From Cyanobacterium sp. uoEpiScrs1 (GTDB lineage Bacteria > Cyanobacteriota > Cyanobacteriia > Cyanobacteriales > Microcystaceae): a stretch of DNA of 64,000 bases. Made by a program: the position numbers and the translations under genes. A model generated the notes under the pieces. That model ran no database searches and was not told where the DNA came from. It saw nothing but the letters and a program-made list of their open reading frames with translations. Each line of letters begins with the position of its first letter. The first letter of the stretch is position 1. Below, one piece after another: positions 10,254-20,588 of the stretch. The stretch spans positions 2,237,040-2,301,039 of the forward strand of contig NZ_OX373462.1 of NCBI RefSeq assembly GCF_947331815.1, in the 5' to 3' direction.

Positions 10254-10841
10254 ATGAATTTTCCTACCTTAGTTACAGTATCACGTTTGTTAGGATTGCC
10301 ATTGATATTTTATTTCTTGGACAATCCAACCCCATCTCATTGCTGGATTAGTGTAGCAATCTTTTTAGTGTCAGCAGGAACAGACTGGTTAGATGGTTAT
10401 TTAGCAAGGCGACTCAATCAAGTTACAGAATTAGGAAAGTTTCTTGATCCTTTAGTAGATAAGTTGTTGGTTCTTTCTCCACTATTAAGTCTAATTGAAT
10501 TAGACAAAGTTCCTCCTTGGGGAGTTTTTTTAATTATGGGTCGGGAATTAGCAATTACTAGCTGGCGAGTTAATCTCACTTTAACTCAAAATAGAAGAGT
10601 TCAAGAGGCAAATTATTGGGGTAAATTAAAGACTGTAAGTCAAATAATAGCCATTGCTCTATTAATTGCTCCTCTTAGTCCTCAGTGGAGTACTTTGTGC
10701 TCGATTGTATTCTGGACGGCCGTCATACTAACCTTAATTTCCGGGGTTAGCTATTTGCTACCACAAATATTATCAGGACTTAAGTCATCTAAGTCTTCTG
10801 AAGAAACAAACCCTGAAAATAAAGCAGGAAATATTCGTTAG
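10254..10841 (+). CDS. pgsA: CDP-diacylglycerol-glycerol-3-phosphate 3-phosphatidyltransferase
   Basis: PgsA makes phosphatidylglycerophosphate, the precursor of phosphatidylglycerol, an essential thylakoid lipid. The protein has 195 residues, with the CDP-alcohol phosphotransferase signature DWLDGYLARRLNQ followed by GKFLDPLVDK (residues about 45-74), which contains all the expected aspartates. Four or so hydrophobic spans follow. The C-terminal tail is polar. The start ATG gives MNFPTLVTVSRLLGLP, the normal family N-terminus. Confidence 0.93.
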   Translation: MNFPTLVTVSRLLGLPLIFYFLDNPTPSHCWISVAIFLVSAGTDWLDGYLARRLNQVTELGKFLDPLVDKLLVLSPLLSLIELDKVPPWGVFLIMGRELAITSWRVNLTLTQNRRVQEANYWGKLKTVSQIIAIALLIAPLSPQWSTLCSIVFWTAVILTLISGVSYLLPQILSGLKSSKSSEETNPENKAGNIR

Positions 10842-11723
10842 AATTATACGAGTTTACCTTGTAACAACTTAGTAAGTATATGAAAAACAATATTGAACTA
10901 ATCCACCAATATTTTGTTATTTTTCTTATCTAAGATAATACATAGCGGGGTCTACAATGAACTAAAATAGCGACTGCTAACAATTTAAACTGTACTAGTT
11001 ATTTAAAACTAGTATGAGTTCAAGTATATTTGCCTTTTAATCCTAAATTTAAATGAAGTTTTTTGAATAAAGTAAGCATAAATTATTAGTCAGTAAAAGA
11101 GTAAAGCAAATAATTCTAAAACATTTTAAACTCTCGAATGTTCAATTTGAGATATAGTTTTAAACTAATCGTTAGTTATTTTACTAACAAACCATTTATA
11201 TAAGTTTAAATATTCTTAATTAATCCTACAGCCTAAAGTAAATCTGAAGGTCAATAGTTTACTTTAATAATTTAATGCATTTAGAATTCTTAATAGAAGT
11301 CATCACATAATATAAAATTCCAATAAATCCGAATTACCTTTTCTATTTATATCCATAGTCAGATATGAATTCTACTGACATATTTCTTCTTTAACTATGT
11401 ATTACCGATAAGCTAGTTTAGATTTTCTATATTAAACATTCTAACTCCTCCTTAAAAATTTAAATTAATAACTACTATTATCTTAAATAAAAGCTTATTT
11501 CTATTAATTTAAACATACCTATATTACAGATTAATTCATAAAAAGAACAATTAGATCAAGAATAATAATTAACAGAAAGAAAAAAGAGAGATACTAGCAT
11601 ACTATCTCTCATCGCTGAGATAGACATTATCAACAGCTATAGAATAAACCCAAATATTATTTGCTCGCTAAGCACAACCATCCTATCCTTTTCTATAGAA
11701 AAGGATAGGATGGTTGTTGAATC
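10842..11723. other. Convergent gap between pgsA and rpsJ
   Basis: 882 bp of AT-rich DNA without a credible gene. A short stem (11586-11593 with 11603-11610) and the perfect palindrome at 11674-11717 lie at the rpsJ side. Confidence 0.5.
11674..11717 (-). terminator. Perfect 44-bp palindrome at the end of the str operon
   Basis: Every base from 11674 to 11717 pairs with its mirror base around the centre CTATAG. It begins 7 bp past the rpsJ stop, so on the minus strand it is the last element of the rpsL to rpsJ operon. There is no U tract after it, so it may act as a strong RNA-stabilising stem or as a terminator of a non-classical kind. Confidence 0.6.
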
Positions 11724-12038
11724 TTACAATTTAACTTCAATTTCAACCCCTGCAGGTAAATCCAATTTCATTAGAGCATCAATAGTTTTGGAAGATGGCT
11801 GATAAATATCAATAATTCTTCGGTGAGTTCTGGTTTCAAAGTGTTCACGGGAATCTTTATCTACGTGAGGTGATCGTAAAACACAATAAATCCTACGTTT
11901 AGTAGGTAAAGGAATGGGTCCTATTGCAGTTGCATCTGTTCGATTGGCTGTATCAACAATCTTCTCACAAGAGGTATCAAGTAAACGACGATCAAAAGCT
12001 TTCAAGCGAATCCGAATTTTTTGTTGCAGTGTAGCCAT
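11724..12038 (-). CDS. rpsJ: Small-subunit ribosomal protein uS10
   Basis: uS10 is part of the head of the 30S subunit. The protein has 104 residues and shows KAFDRRLLD near the N-terminus, [20 protein letters not shown] in the middle and [13 protein letters not shown], all hallmark segments. It is the last gene of the str operon after tuf, the arrangement known in cyanobacteria and plastids, instead of heading the S10 operon. A stem at 12094-12123 lies between tuf and rpsJ. Confidence 0.97.
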   Translation of the reverse strand: MATLQQKIRIRLKAFDRRLLDTSCEKIVDTANRTDATAIGPIPLPTKRRIYCVLRSPHVDKDSREHFETRTHRRIIDIYQPSSKTIDALMKLDLPAGVEIEVKL

Positions 12039-12093
12039 AGTTTTTAGTTGTCAAGGTTCGGTGGTAATTAATAGATTTAGCCGTTGTTGGTCG

Positions 12094-12123
12094 GCGACCA
12101 GTTAATGATTTATAACTGGTCGC
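12094..12123 (-). repeat. Inverted repeat between tuf and rpsJ
   Basis: Arms GCGACCAGTTA (12094-12104) and TAACTGGTCGC (12113-12123) with an 8-nt loop, starting 20 nt after the tuf stop on the minus strand. With no U tract it looks more like an intercistronic processing or stability stem than a terminator. Confidence 0.5.
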
Positions 12124-12142
12124 TAGTCAAGGTTAAATTGTT

Positions 12143-13372
12143 CTACTTGAGAATTTTCGAAACAACACCCGCACCAATAGTACGGCCACCTTCGCGAATT
12201 GCAAAACGCATTCCTTGCTCAATAGCAATAGCGTTGATTAGTTCAACAGTCATTTTAATCCGATCACCAGGCATCACCATTTCCACTGCACTGCCATCAT
12301 CAGCAGTGTAGTCTTGGATGGTTCCGGTCACATCCGTGGTACGGACATAAAACTGAGGGCGGTAATTCTTGAAGAAAGGCGTGTGACGACCTCCTTCCTC
12401 TTTTGTTAAAACATAAACTTCACCTTCAAATAGAGTATGAGGAGTAATAGAACCAGGTTTAGCCAAAACCATTCCCCGTTCAATATCTTCCTTTTGAACA
12501 CCCCGCAGAAGCAGCCCCACGTTATCTCCTGCCATTCCTTCGTCAAGAGTTTTCTGAAACATCTCTACTCCAGTAACAGTGGTGCTACGAGTATCTCGAA
12601 TACCGACAATTTCAACAGTTTCGCCTACTTTAACTTTACCTCTTTCAATTCTTCCGGTGGCAACGGTTCCTCGACCAGTAATGGAGAAGACATCTTCAAC
12701 TGCCATTAAGAAAGGTTTATCGATTTCCCTCTCAGGTTCTGGGATATAAGCATCTACTTCTCCCATTAATTTCAGGATTTTATCTGTCCACTCATTATCC
12801 CCGGCAGCAAGCTTAGGGTTCTCTTTTAAGGCTTCTACGGCCATCAGAGCAGATCCAGTGACGATAGGAATATCATCTCCGGGAAAATCATACTCACTAA
12901 GAAGTTCACGAACTTCAAGTTCTACGAGTTCGAGAAGTTCTTCGTCGTCAACTTGATCTTCTTTGTTTAAGAACACCACTAGACTAGGGACTCCTACTTG
13001 TTTTGCCAGCAGAATATGTTCGCGAGTTTGGGGCATAGGTCCGTCAGCTGCCGATACGACTAAGATCCCCCCGTCCATTTGAGCAGCTCCGGTAATCATG
13101 TTCTTAACGTAGTCAGCGTGTCCTGGGCAGTCTACGTGAGCATAGTGGCGGTTTGGCGTTTCATATTCAACGTGGGCGGTATTGATGGTGATACCCCGCG
13201 CTTTTTCTTCAGGGGCTGCATCAATATCCTCGTAGTTACGAGCTTTAGCACTACCTGCAGCAGCCAAAGTCATGGTAATAGCCGCTGTAAGGGTGGTTTT
13301 CCCATGGTCAACATGACCGACGGTGCCGATGTTGACGTGGGGTTTTGTCCGTTCAAATTTTGCGCGTGCCAT
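12143..13372 (-). CDS. tuf: Elongation factor Tu
   Basis: EF-Tu brings aminoacyl-tRNA to the ribosome as a ternary complex with GTP. The protein has 409 residues, the cyanobacterial length. Visible are the P-loop GHVDHGKT (residues 19-26), DCPGHADY (G3), and NKED (G4), then the two beta-barrel domains with the [18 protein letters not shown] segment. Codon use is more GC-rich than neighbouring genes, as expected for a highly expressed gene. It lies 174 bp after fusA. That spacer holds three tandem copies of a 25-bp unit. Confidence 0.98.
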   Translation of the reverse strand: MARAKFERTKPHVNIGTVGHVDHGKTTLTAAITMTLAAAGSAKARNYEDIDAAPEEKARGITINTAHVEYETPNRHYAHVDCPGHADYVKNMITGAAQMDGGILVVSAADGPMPQTREHILLAKQVGVPSLVVFLNKEDQVDDEELLELVELEVRELLSEYDFPGDDIPIVTGSALMAVEALKENPKLAAGDNEWTDKILKLMGEVDAYIPEPEREIDKPFLMAVEDVFSITGRGTVATGRIERGKVKVGETVEIVGIRDTRSTTVTGVEMFQKTLDEGMAGDNVGLLLRGVQKEDIERGMVLAKPGSITPHTLFEGEVYVLTKEEGGRHTPFFKNYRPQFYVRTTDVTGTIQDYTADDGSAVEMVMPGDRIKMTVELINAIAIEQGMRFAIREGGRTIGAGVVSKILK

Positions 13373-13400
13373 GAATCAATTGTTCCTTTTTTTGTCTTCT

Positions 13401-13475
13401 GTTTAAATTACAGTGATAAATATCAGTTTAAATTACAGTGATAAATATCAGTTTAAATCACAGTGATAAATATCA
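13401..13475. repeat. Three tandem copies of a 25-bp unit between fusA and tuf
   Basis: Units at 13401-13425, 13426-13450 and 13451-13475. The first two are identical, and the third differs by one base. The repeated core is ATTACAGTGATAAATATCA. They lie 29 bp upstream of the tuf start codon, within the operon leader. Confidence 0.9.
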
Positions 13476-13546
13476 GTGATTAGCGATCAGTTACCCGTAG
13501 TTCATTATTAACTATTAAGGGTTTACTATCCACTTTTCACTGTTTA

Positions 13547-15634
13547 CTATTCACTGTAGTAGGCGTTCCCTGTATTTTTTGCTATTATCGCTTCGGCAAC
13601 ACTGGACGGGACTTCGGCGTAATGGCTAAACTCCATTGAGAAGATCCCCCGACCCTGAGTTTTTGAACGAATATCGGTCGCATAACCAAACATTTCTGCT
13701 AGAGGAACATGAGCAGAAACTTTGGCAAGGCCGTCTTCAGATTCCATTCCTTCAATGCTGCCACGACGAGAGTTTAGATCTCCCATTATCTCTCCTAGAA
13801 AATCTTCAGGGACTTCTACCTCAACTTTCATCATTGGTTCTAACACAATGGGAGAGGCTTTAGTGACAGCATTACGAATGGCCATTGAACCGGCGATTTT
13901 AAAGGCCATTTCCGAAGAGTCAACATCATGGTAGGAACCATCAACCAGCGTTACCTTAAGGTCAATAACAGGATATCCTGCAATAATACCTGATTCACAA
14001 GCTTCTTTTATTCCTTGTTCCACAGGAGCGATATACTCTTTGGGTATGGTTCCCCCCACAATATTAGAAATAAATTCAAAACCACTTCCCGATTCTCCTG
14101 GTTCAAGATGAATGATGACATGTCCATATTGACCTTTTCCTCCACTCTGACGAATATACTTTCCTTCCGCATCACAAGGTTTACGGACGGTTTCGCGGTA
14201 GGCTACCTGAGGTTTACCAACGGTTGCCTCTACCTTATATTCCCGCAGCATTCTATCAACAAGGATCTCTAAATGTAATTCTCCCATCCCAGCAATAACT
14301 GTTTGGTTAGTTTCAGGATTGATACTTACTCGGAAGGTAGGATCTTCATCAGAGAGAGATTGAAGAGCTTTGGAGAGCTTCTCCATATCCTGCTTAGTTT
14401 TGGGTTCAACAGCAACTGAAATAACCGGTTCTGGGATGAACAAAGATTCAAGGATAATGGGCTTATTTTCATCACATAGGGTATCCCCTGTGGTAGTATT
14501 CTTTAAACCAATGGCAGCACCTAAATCTCCGGCTCTTAGTTCATCAACTTCAATGCGATCATTGGATTTCAAAACTATTAAGCGTGAAAGCCGTTCTTTA
14601 CTGTTTTTGGTTGAGTTATATACATAAGTCCCTTTAGCTAAAACCCCTGAATATACTCGCATAAAGGTTAGGCGTCCATAGGGATCAGCTGAAATTTTAA
14701 AAGCCAATGCGGAGAAAGGTTCATCATCTAAAGCTTTTCTCTCTTCTTCAACTCCATTAGGTAATAATCCTTTAATTGCCGGCACTTCTAAGGGAGAGGG
14801 TAAATAATCAACTACAGCATCAAGAAGTAGTTGAACACCTTTATTCTTGAAGGCAGAACCACACAAGAGAGGAATAATAGAGCGATTAAGAATTCCTAAG
14901 CGTAATCCTTGTTTGAGCTCAGCTCCAGTTAGTTCCTCTCCCTCGAGATACCTTTCCAAAAGCTCTTCATTGTTTTCTACTACTGCTTCAATGAGTCTGC
15001 TTCGGTATTCAAGGGCTTGTTCTAAATATTCTTCAGGAATATCTGTATCTTCAACGTTTTTACCCAAGTCATCTTGGTAGATTTTAGCTCTCATCCGAAC
15101 CAAGTCTATAATACCACGGAAATCGTTCTCACTCCCAATAGGAATTTGGATCGGCACTGAATTAGCTCTGAGACGATCCTTGATTTGCTCACAAACCCTG
15201 AAAAAGTTGGCCCCAGTGCGGTCCATTTTGTTCACAAAGGCAATACGAGGGACTTGGTAGCGCTCCGCTTGTCGCCACACCGTCTCTGATTGGGGCTGAA
15301 CACCTCCCACGGAACAAAACACAGCTACTACACCATCCAACACCCGCATAGAGCGTTCCACTTCAATGGTAAAGTCTACATGACCTGGGGTATCGATAAT
15401 ATTTATTCGGTGGTCAAGCCAACTGGTACTAATGGCAGCAGCAGTTATGGTGATGCCTCGTTCCTGTTCTTGTGCCATCCAGTCCATAGTGGCAGTTCCT
15501 TCATGGACTTCTCCAAGCTTGTGGGCGATTCCTGTATAGAAGAGGATTCTCTCAGTTGTGGTAGTTTTGCCTGCATCTATATGAGCTGCGATGCCTATAT
15601 TTCGTACCTTCTCTAGTGGAATAGTACGTGTCAC
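13547..15634 (-). CDS. fusA: Elongation factor G
   Basis: EF-G drives translocation of tRNA and mRNA, and with RRF splits ribosomes after termination. The protein has 695 residues, with P-loop AHIDAGKT (17-24), the G2/G3 elements [10 protein letters not shown] and DTPGHVDFT, and [10 protein letters not shown]. Domains II-V follow, ending in the family-typical [18 protein letters not shown]. The length and order are normal for a bacterial fusA inside a str operon. rpsG is 113 bp upstream. Confidence 0.97.
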   Translation of the reverse strand: MTRTIPLEKVRNIGIAAHIDAGKTTTTERILFYTGIAHKLGEVHEGTATMDWMAQEQERGITITAAAISTSWLDHRINIIDTPGHVDFTIEVERSMRVLDGVVAVFCSVGGVQPQSETVWRQAERYQVPRIAFVNKMDRTGANFFRVCEQIKDRLRANSVPIQIPIGSENDFRGIIDLVRMRAKIYQDDLGKNVEDTDIPEEYLEQALEYRSRLIEAVVENNEELLERYLEGEELTGAELKQGLRLGILNRSIIPLLCGSAFKNKGVQLLLDAVVDYLPSPLEVPAIKGLLPNGVEEERKALDDEPFSALAFKISADPYGRLTFMRVYSGVLAKGTYVYNSTKNSKERLSRLIVLKSNDRIEVDELRAGDLGAAIGLKNTTTGDTLCDENKPIILESLFIPEPVISVAVEPKTKQDMEKLSKALQSLSDEDPTFRVSINPETNQTVIAGMGELHLEILVDRMLREYKVEATVGKPQVAYRETVRKPCDAEGKYIRQSGGKGQYGHVIIHLEPGESGSGFEFISNIVGGTIPKEYIAPVEQGIKEACESGIIAGYPVIDLKVTLVDGSYHDVDSSEMAFKIAGSMAIRNAVTKASPIVLEPMMKVEVEVPEDFLGEIMGDLNSRRGSIEGMESEDGLAKVSAHVPLAEMFGYATDIRSKTQGRGIFSMEFSHYAEVPSSVAEAIIAKNTGNAYYSE

Positions 15635-15747
15635 AGCTACCTCCTTGGTTTTATTTAAACTAGTTTCATTATTTCTGTGATTATCTGTTTATAGGAGAAT
15701 GAGTTTTTTGTCTGGGTTTATCTATTACCGCCTAGCAAAACTAACCC

Positions 15748-16218
15748 TTAATAGCGATAGTGAGCAAAGGCTTTGTTTGCTTCAGCCATACGGTGGGTTT
15801 CATCCCGTTTTTTCATCGCTCCCCCTGTTTCGTTGGCTGCGTCCATTATTTCACTGGCTAATTTACTTGCCATTGTGCGACCTCCCCTAATACGAGCATA
15901 GTGGACTAACCAACGTAACGCTAGAGTTGTTCCTCGTGAGGAACGTACTTCCATGGGAACCTGATAGGTAGCACCTCCAACCCTACGGGCTTTAACCTCT
16001 ACTAGGGGTGTCAAATTTTTAATAGCTTTTTCAAAAATTTCTAAAGGGTCAGCTCCGGTTTTTTCACCGACAGAAGTCATTGCATTATAGATAATGCCAG
16101 CCGCAACAGATTTTTTCCCGCTTTTCATTACTCGACGGATTGTCATGCTGAGTAGACGGCTATTGTAGACAGGATCGGGGGGAACCGGTCGTCTTTTTAT
16201 GTTTCCTCTACGAGACAT
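15748..16218 (-). CDS. rpsG: Small-subunit ribosomal protein uS7
   Basis: uS7 nucleates assembly of the 30S head. The protein has 156 residues, with the N-terminal [16 protein letters not shown] and the 16S-binding [19 protein letters not shown] region. The C-terminus [15 protein letters not shown] is intact. It sits between rpsL and fusA. In Escherichia coli, S7 represses its own operon by binding the rpsL-rpsG spacer. The spacer here is 266 bp and carries nested stems (16325-16382), so a similar control is possible but not shown. Confidence 0.97.
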   Translation of the reverse strand: MSRRGNIKRRPVPPDPVYNSRLLSMTIRRVMKSGKKSVAAGIIYNAMTSVGEKTGADPLEIFEKAIKNLTPLVEVKARRVGGATYQVPMEVRSSRGTTLALRWLVHYARIRGGRTMASKLASEIMDAANETGGAMKKRDETHRMAEANKAFAHYRY

Positions 16219-16324
16219 AGTTGGGTTTTCCTCTTAAAATAGTGATTATGGGTTCCCCCTCTTCCCATGAAGAGGATAGGATCCTCGGGAGATGTTCGTC
16301 TTCTATAGACCTACACATTTAGCA

Positions 16325-16382
16325 TTGCCTTTGAATCTGATTTTTCTCTAAGAAAATTAGATTCGCCTATCGTTCAAGGCAA
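16325..16382 (-). promoter_or_regulatory. Nested stems in the rpsL-rpsG spacer
   Basis: An outer 7-bp stem (16325-16331 with 16376-16382) encloses an inner stem (16333-16344 with 16353-16364, 11 of 12 pairs on the mRNA strand, loop 8 nt). The position between rpsL and rpsG matches the S7 target of other bacteria, but the sequence gives no direct proof of S7 binding. Confidence 0.4.
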
Positions 16383-16484
16383 GACTCGGTGAAACTAAAG
16401 TACATTGACGATCGCCTAACTAAAGAAAATTATACTTCTAGACTTAAGTGATGATTAATAATTAGATACACTCTATTTATAATT

Positions 16485-16871
16485 TTATCCTTTAGGTCGT
16501 TTGGTTCCATACTTGGAGCGCCCTTGTTTTCGATCTTTGACCCCTTGTGCATCTAATGTTCCGCGAATGATATGATAGCGTACTCCAGGTAAGTCTTTGA
16601 CTCTACCTCCACGAATGAGGACAACGGAGTGCTCTTGCAAATTATGACCAATCCCAGGGATATAGGCAGTAACTTCAAAGCCAGAGGTAAGACGAACCCG
16701 GGCTACTTTTCTCAAAGCTGAGTTAGGCTTTTTTGGGGTAGTTGTGTAAACTCTGGTACAAACTCCCCGACGTTGAGGACACTGCTTGAGCGCCGGCGAT
16801 TTTGTCTTCTTTTTTAATTTCGAGCGTTCGCTGCGGATGAGTTGTTGAATAGTGGGCATGGGTAAACTCAA
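16485..16871 (-). CDS. rpsL: Small-subunit ribosomal protein uS12
   Basis: uS12 sits at the decoding centre and controls accuracy. The protein has 128 residues. It shows the [15 protein letters not shown] segment around the conserved Lys of the streptomycin-response loop and [16 protein letters not shown] with the conserved PGVRYH turn, neither showing a known resistance change. It is the first gene of the str operon proper. The iscA-like gene lies 107 bp downstream of the window-right edge of rpsL on the same strand and so is upstream in transcription. Confidence 0.97.
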   Translation of the reverse strand: MSLPMPTIQQLIRSERSKLKKKTKSPALKQCPQRRGVCTRVYTTTPKKPNSALRKVARVRLTSGFEVTAYIPGIGHNLQEHSVVLIRGGRVKDLPGVRYHIIRGTLDAQGVKDRKQGRSKYGTKRPKG

Positions 16872-16978
16872 GTTAGGGTTACAACCAACCCTTAATCGTT
16901 AATATAGTTGTTGACAAATTACCATTTTACCTATAAAGAAGATAGTCTGTCAACTCTTAAAAGGGGGATTCTTTTTAG

Positions 16979-17308
16979 TTAATGGGGAACTGTAAAGGAT
17001 AAACCACAACTACAAGTCGCCGAGACTTGAGGATTGGAGAACCTAAAACCACCGCCCATCAGGTCTTCTGCATAGTCCAAACGTAATCCTTCAAGATAGG
17101 GAAGACTCGCCTTATCGATCAACATTGAAATTCCTTCTAGTTGATAGAGATGATCACTTTCTTGTTGCGTATCAGACAATTCAAAAATATAGTACAGTCC
17201 TGAACAACCTCCCTTTTTTACCTTTAGTCGAAAGTAATTATTGATTTTCTGGCGGCTTTCCTGCATTCGTTGGACTTCTTTGACTGCGGCTGGTGTAATT
17301 TGAATCAT
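16979..17308 (-). CDS. HesB/IscA-family iron-sulfur carrier
   Basis: A-type carrier proteins hold Fe-S clusters or iron and pass them to target proteins. The protein has 109 residues from the chosen ATG. All three family cysteines are present: GGCSG in the middle and CSCG near the C-terminus. A longer frame starts at a TTG at 17320, but GGGAG sits 5 nt before the ATG at 17308 and the family N-terminus is MIQITPAA, so the ATG is preferred. It is transcribed toward rpsL. I cannot tell IscA from SufA or ErpA by eye. Confidence 0.88.
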   Translation of the reverse strand: MIQITPAAVKEVQRMQESRQKINNYFRLKVKKGGCSGLYYIFELSDTQQESDHLYQLEGISMLIDKASLPYLEGLRLDYAEDLMGGGFRFSNPQVSATCSCGLSFTVPH

Positions 17309-18189
17309 AAAAACTCCCAAGTAAAGTATTGATTATCAGTGATTGTTATATCAGTTCTGAACCTTTGATTCAGATGTTTGTTAACTCGGCTAAATTTGTG
17401 TAAAGGTTTACTTCGTTTATCACAGATAATAGGAGGCAAAAACTTTCTACTCAGAACTGTTGTTTATTCTCTTAGAATATAGATCTTTGGATTAGGAGTA
17501 GAAAACAGATACACTAAGAAATGTAAGGATATTCAATCCATAACAGCTCAACACATATATTAAGACTGCCAAAATAAAAGAGGTATTAGATTGACGTGAT
17601 TTAGACTGGATTGTATTGCAATAACAGAACAGTCTTCGGACAAGCAATAACTATCGATGTTATCATTTGCTTTACCTCAAACATTCAGCAAAAAAAGCGA
17701 AAAAAGAGTTGTCGCGTTAATCTTCACATTAATCGTAATAGGCTGTTGAAAGACCTTTCAGCAGATGTAGAGTTAGACGACACTGTACGAAGTTATACAA
17801 ACTGTTCCCAGGGGCATAATATGAACATCTTATTATTTCTATATAAGTACTATGTAACTAGTGCTAGTGAAATAATTATTTACTATTTAATGACTTCTGA
17901 ACAAACTTCTTTAACGTTGCTTGTTAGAATATTAATTTAGCACACAAAGAATGACCCCAAGTAGTCTGAAAACTACTGCTAGATACTATCTAGTTTAAAA
18001 AATTAGCTAATACAATCATAATTGTAATGACACATCATATGTATTAATTTACTTTTTTATATCCGACATAGTTATGAAAATTATAATTTATTTATCAATA
18101 ATTTATTTTTATCCTTAATTTTTTTCAACAATGGAACATGTTAGTTTATTAATTGTTTTTTTAAAATTTCACTAGAGAATTGGCAATAG
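17309..18189. other. Gap between the iscA-like gene and thiL
   Basis: 881 bp. A 109-codon plus-strand frame at 17611-17940 begins MYCNNRTVFGQA but has no ribosome-binding site and mixed composition, so I do not call it. A second frame inside it (17657-17749) reads like a short signal or membrane start that ends at TGA after 30 codons. A decayed gene is possible. Confidence 0.4.
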
Positions 18190-19188
18190 TCAAAAATGCT
18201 GAAATCCTTTAGTCATAGTTAATTCTTGAGGAGGATATCTCCCTTGATCATCAACTAAAACCACATTTAGTTCTTCTGTTATAGCTCCAATAATAGCTGC
18301 CCCATTCCCTAAGCGATTTGCCAATTGCTTGGCTAATTCTAGGGGTAAACAGAGAATTAATTCAAAATCTTCTCCCCCATACAGAGTCCAATATAAAGCT
18401 TCTTCTGGTGACATCCATAGCAATGATTGTGGAGATGGTTCAACTTGCGAGCGTTTTAACCTCGCTCCCACTCCACTCATACAACAAATTTGCAGCACAC
18501 CATCGGCTAACCCATCACTACTGTCTATTCCTGCCACCGATGTAGTTCCTACTATTTCCCAAAGTAAGGGAAGAACGTCTAGCCTAGGTTTTGGGCGTTG
18601 ATGAGATTCAATTAAAGCGTTTCGTTCGTAAATATTGCAATTATTTCCTAATTCTGGATTAAGTAACAATTGCAATCCTTTATAAGATTTTCCATGAGTT
18701 CCTGTCACCAGGATAGCATCTCCAGGTTGCGCTGAAGAACGATGAATAACATGATTAGGCACTACAGTTCCAAAAGCGGTGATATTTATGGTAGTGACTG
18801 GAGAACGACAGATATCACCACCGACAATGGGAGCTTGATACTGTTGGAGGCAATCGGTTAATCCTTGATAAAGCCTTTCTAGCCAAGTTACCTTCAATTC
18901 TCCTGGTAAGGATAACCCTACTGTAATGCCTATGGGGGTAGCTCCCATAGCCGCTAAATCGGATAAATTAGCCGCGGCAGCACGCCATCCTACAGTTTCA
19001 GGAGGAGTAGTGCGATCACTGAAATGAACCCCATCTACTAAAACGTCAGTAGTTATGACCAATTGCTCTTGGGGGTTGATCGATAAAACCGCTCCATCAT
19101 CTCCAATAATATCTCTATGACAAAATAGCTGAAGTTTCTTTAATACTCCTTGTTCACCTATATCATTGACTGATTGGTTTGATTTCAT
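18190..19188 (-). CDS. thiL: Thiamine-monophosphate kinase
   Basis: ThiL phosphorylates thiamine monophosphate to the active cofactor thiamine diphosphate. The protein has 332 residues, with the ATP/Mg-binding VITTDVLVDGVHF near residue 45, GGDICRSP, the second-half GIDSSDGLADGV, and GGEDFELILCLP, the full set of the family. The ATG at 19188 is preceded by GAGG. No other thiamine gene is nearby. It is transcribed away from the adenosine deaminase relative, with 323 bp between the start codons. Confidence 0.95.
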   Translation of the reverse strand: MKSNQSVNDIGEQGVLKKLQLFCHRDIIGDDGAVLSINPQEQLVITTDVLVDGVHFSDRTTPPETVGWRAAAANLSDLAAMGATPIGITVGLSLPGELKVTWLERLYQGLTDCLQQYQAPIVGGDICRSPVTTINITAFGTVVPNHVIHRSSAQPGDAILVTGTHGKSYKGLQLLLNPELGNNCNIYERNALIESHQRPKPRLDVLPLLWEIVGTTSVAGIDSSDGLADGVLQICCMSGVGARLKRSQVEPSPQSLLWMSPEEALYWTLYGGEDFELILCLPLELAKQLANRLGNGAAIIGAITEELNVVLVDDQGRYPPQELTMTKGFQHF

Positions 19189-19511
19189 GATTTTTCCTCA
19201 AATGATTGCAATATAAATATTGCAAGTCTTTATGACTAAAATAATAGCTATCTATTAGGTAAAACAATAATAAGTTATCAAATAATAAAATACATACTAA
19301 ATAGATTCTAAATTTTTCACAAGAATAGAGGAGATTACAATAAGTCTTATCGATTTGTTATTCTTTGCTGGTAATTTTTTGATATTTCGAAATTTATGTG
19401 TAGTTAGCTTTTATCTTTCCATATTACTTTATAGTTTTTGCTAAATATTTTAATTAAATAATTTAAAAAATTTAGCAAAAACTACTTTCATATAACCTTA
19501 GACCCACTAAA
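19189..19511. other. Divergent promoter gap between thiL and the deaminase gene
   Basis: 323 bp of AT-rich DNA that must hold promoters for both genes. I see no clear operator, riboswitch or small gene. A TPP riboswitch is not apparent. Confidence 0.4.
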
Positions 19512-20588
19512 ATGATCTTAATTCAATTTATCAGTGAGGTTTCTGTGGCTTTATACGCGGACTTACATCGTCATTTGGGAGGATCTGTGGTTCCTCGTAT
19601 TCTCTGGCGATATTTTCAACGCCATGATATGGAAATGGCACGGCAATTTCCTGAATATCAAAGATTTGAAAAATTTTACACTTGTGAACGCAATACCCTC
19701 GATGAATATCTAGAATTACATACTATCGTTGAGAAAGTTCAAACTGAACAAACCCTCCCTTATTTCATTTATCGATTAATTAGAGGAGCTTATATTTTTG
19801 AGAATTTAGCCTATCTAGAGTTGCGCTATACTCCTTATTTGCGGACGCCTGAACATTCGAGTCAATCAAAACGTATTGATGCTATGAAAAATATTGTCGA
19901 AATCGTTGGGAGAGCGACTCAAGTCAGGGAATATCCGATTATTATCAGTCAAATCCTTTGTATGCACTCCCGTTTACCATATGAAGTTAATAAAGCGATT
20001 ATTGATTTAGCAGCTAGCATGAAAGACTATGTCTGTGCTATTGATGTAGCAGGAGGAGACTCTCATTATGGAGAAAGAATAGAAGAGTTTATTAGTTTGT
20101 ATCAGTATGCCCATGCTTCAGGATTAAAAACTACTGGACATCTTTACGAAACCCCAAGCGGTTGTTATCAAGAACTCCTTCCCTATTTAATGCGAATTGG
20201 TCACGGTATTCAAATACCTTTGAAGTATCCTGAATTATTACCCAATCTTGCTCAATCAAAACAATGTCTAGAAATTTGTCCCACTACATATTTGAAAACA
20301 GGAACACTAGAAAATTTAGAAGAACTAAAAATAGTCTTTGATCGCTGTTTTGAAGCAGAAGTCGATATTGCGATTTGCACAGACAATGCGGGGCTAAATA
20401 ATGTACGTCTCCCCTTTGAATATGAAAATCTATTGACTAAAGATATTATTGATTTTCATCAATTACAAGCTTGTCAAGACTCAGCTTTTCGTCATGCTTT
20501 TGCTTGGCCTCATAAAGAACCTCCTGCCTCTTTACTTACTGGATTACTCCAAGATAATTCGGCAACGGATGGCTTGGTATCAGTTTGA
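19512..20588 (+). CDS. Adenosine deaminase family protein
   Basis: A 358-residue amidohydrolase of the adenosine/AMP deaminase family, which removes the 6-amino group of adenosine or a related purine. The metal-binding DLHRHLGGS is near residues 18-26, the catalytic HxxE is in GHLYETPSG near residue 215, RIGHGIQIP supplies the next metal His, and ICTDNAG holds the final Asp. All catalytic residues are present, but the motifs differ from those of animal adenosine deaminase, so the true substrate is uncertain. The first ten or so residues before YADLHRHLGGS may not be translated, since there is no clear ribosome-binding site at the first ATG. Confidence 0.82.
   Translation: MILIQFISEVSVALYADLHRHLGGSVVPRILWRYFQRHDMEMARQFPEYQRFEKFYTCERNTLDEYLELHTIVEKVQTEQTLPYFIYRLIRGAYIFENLAYLELRYTPYLRTPEHSSQSKRIDAMKNIVEIVGRATQVREYPIIISQILCMHSRLPYEVNKAIIDLAASMKDYVCAIDVAGGDSHYGERIEEFISLYQYAHASGLKTTGHLYETPSGCYQELLPYLMRIGHGIQIPLKYPELLPNLAQSKQCLEICPTTYLKTGTLENLEELKIVFDRCFEAEVDIAICTDNAGLNNVRLPFEYENLLTKDIIDFHQLQACQDSAFRHAFAWPHKEPPASLLTGLLQDNSATDGLVSV

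Noticed and set aside
12437..15616. Several frames of 70-120 codons antisense to tuf and fusA
   Set aside because: They mirror the strong codon bias of highly expressed genes on the other strand and have no start signals or family features.
17611..17940. 109-codon plus-strand frame in the gap before thiL
   Set aside because: No ribosome-binding site, odd residue mix and no family resemblance. Frames of this size occur by chance in AT-rich DNA.
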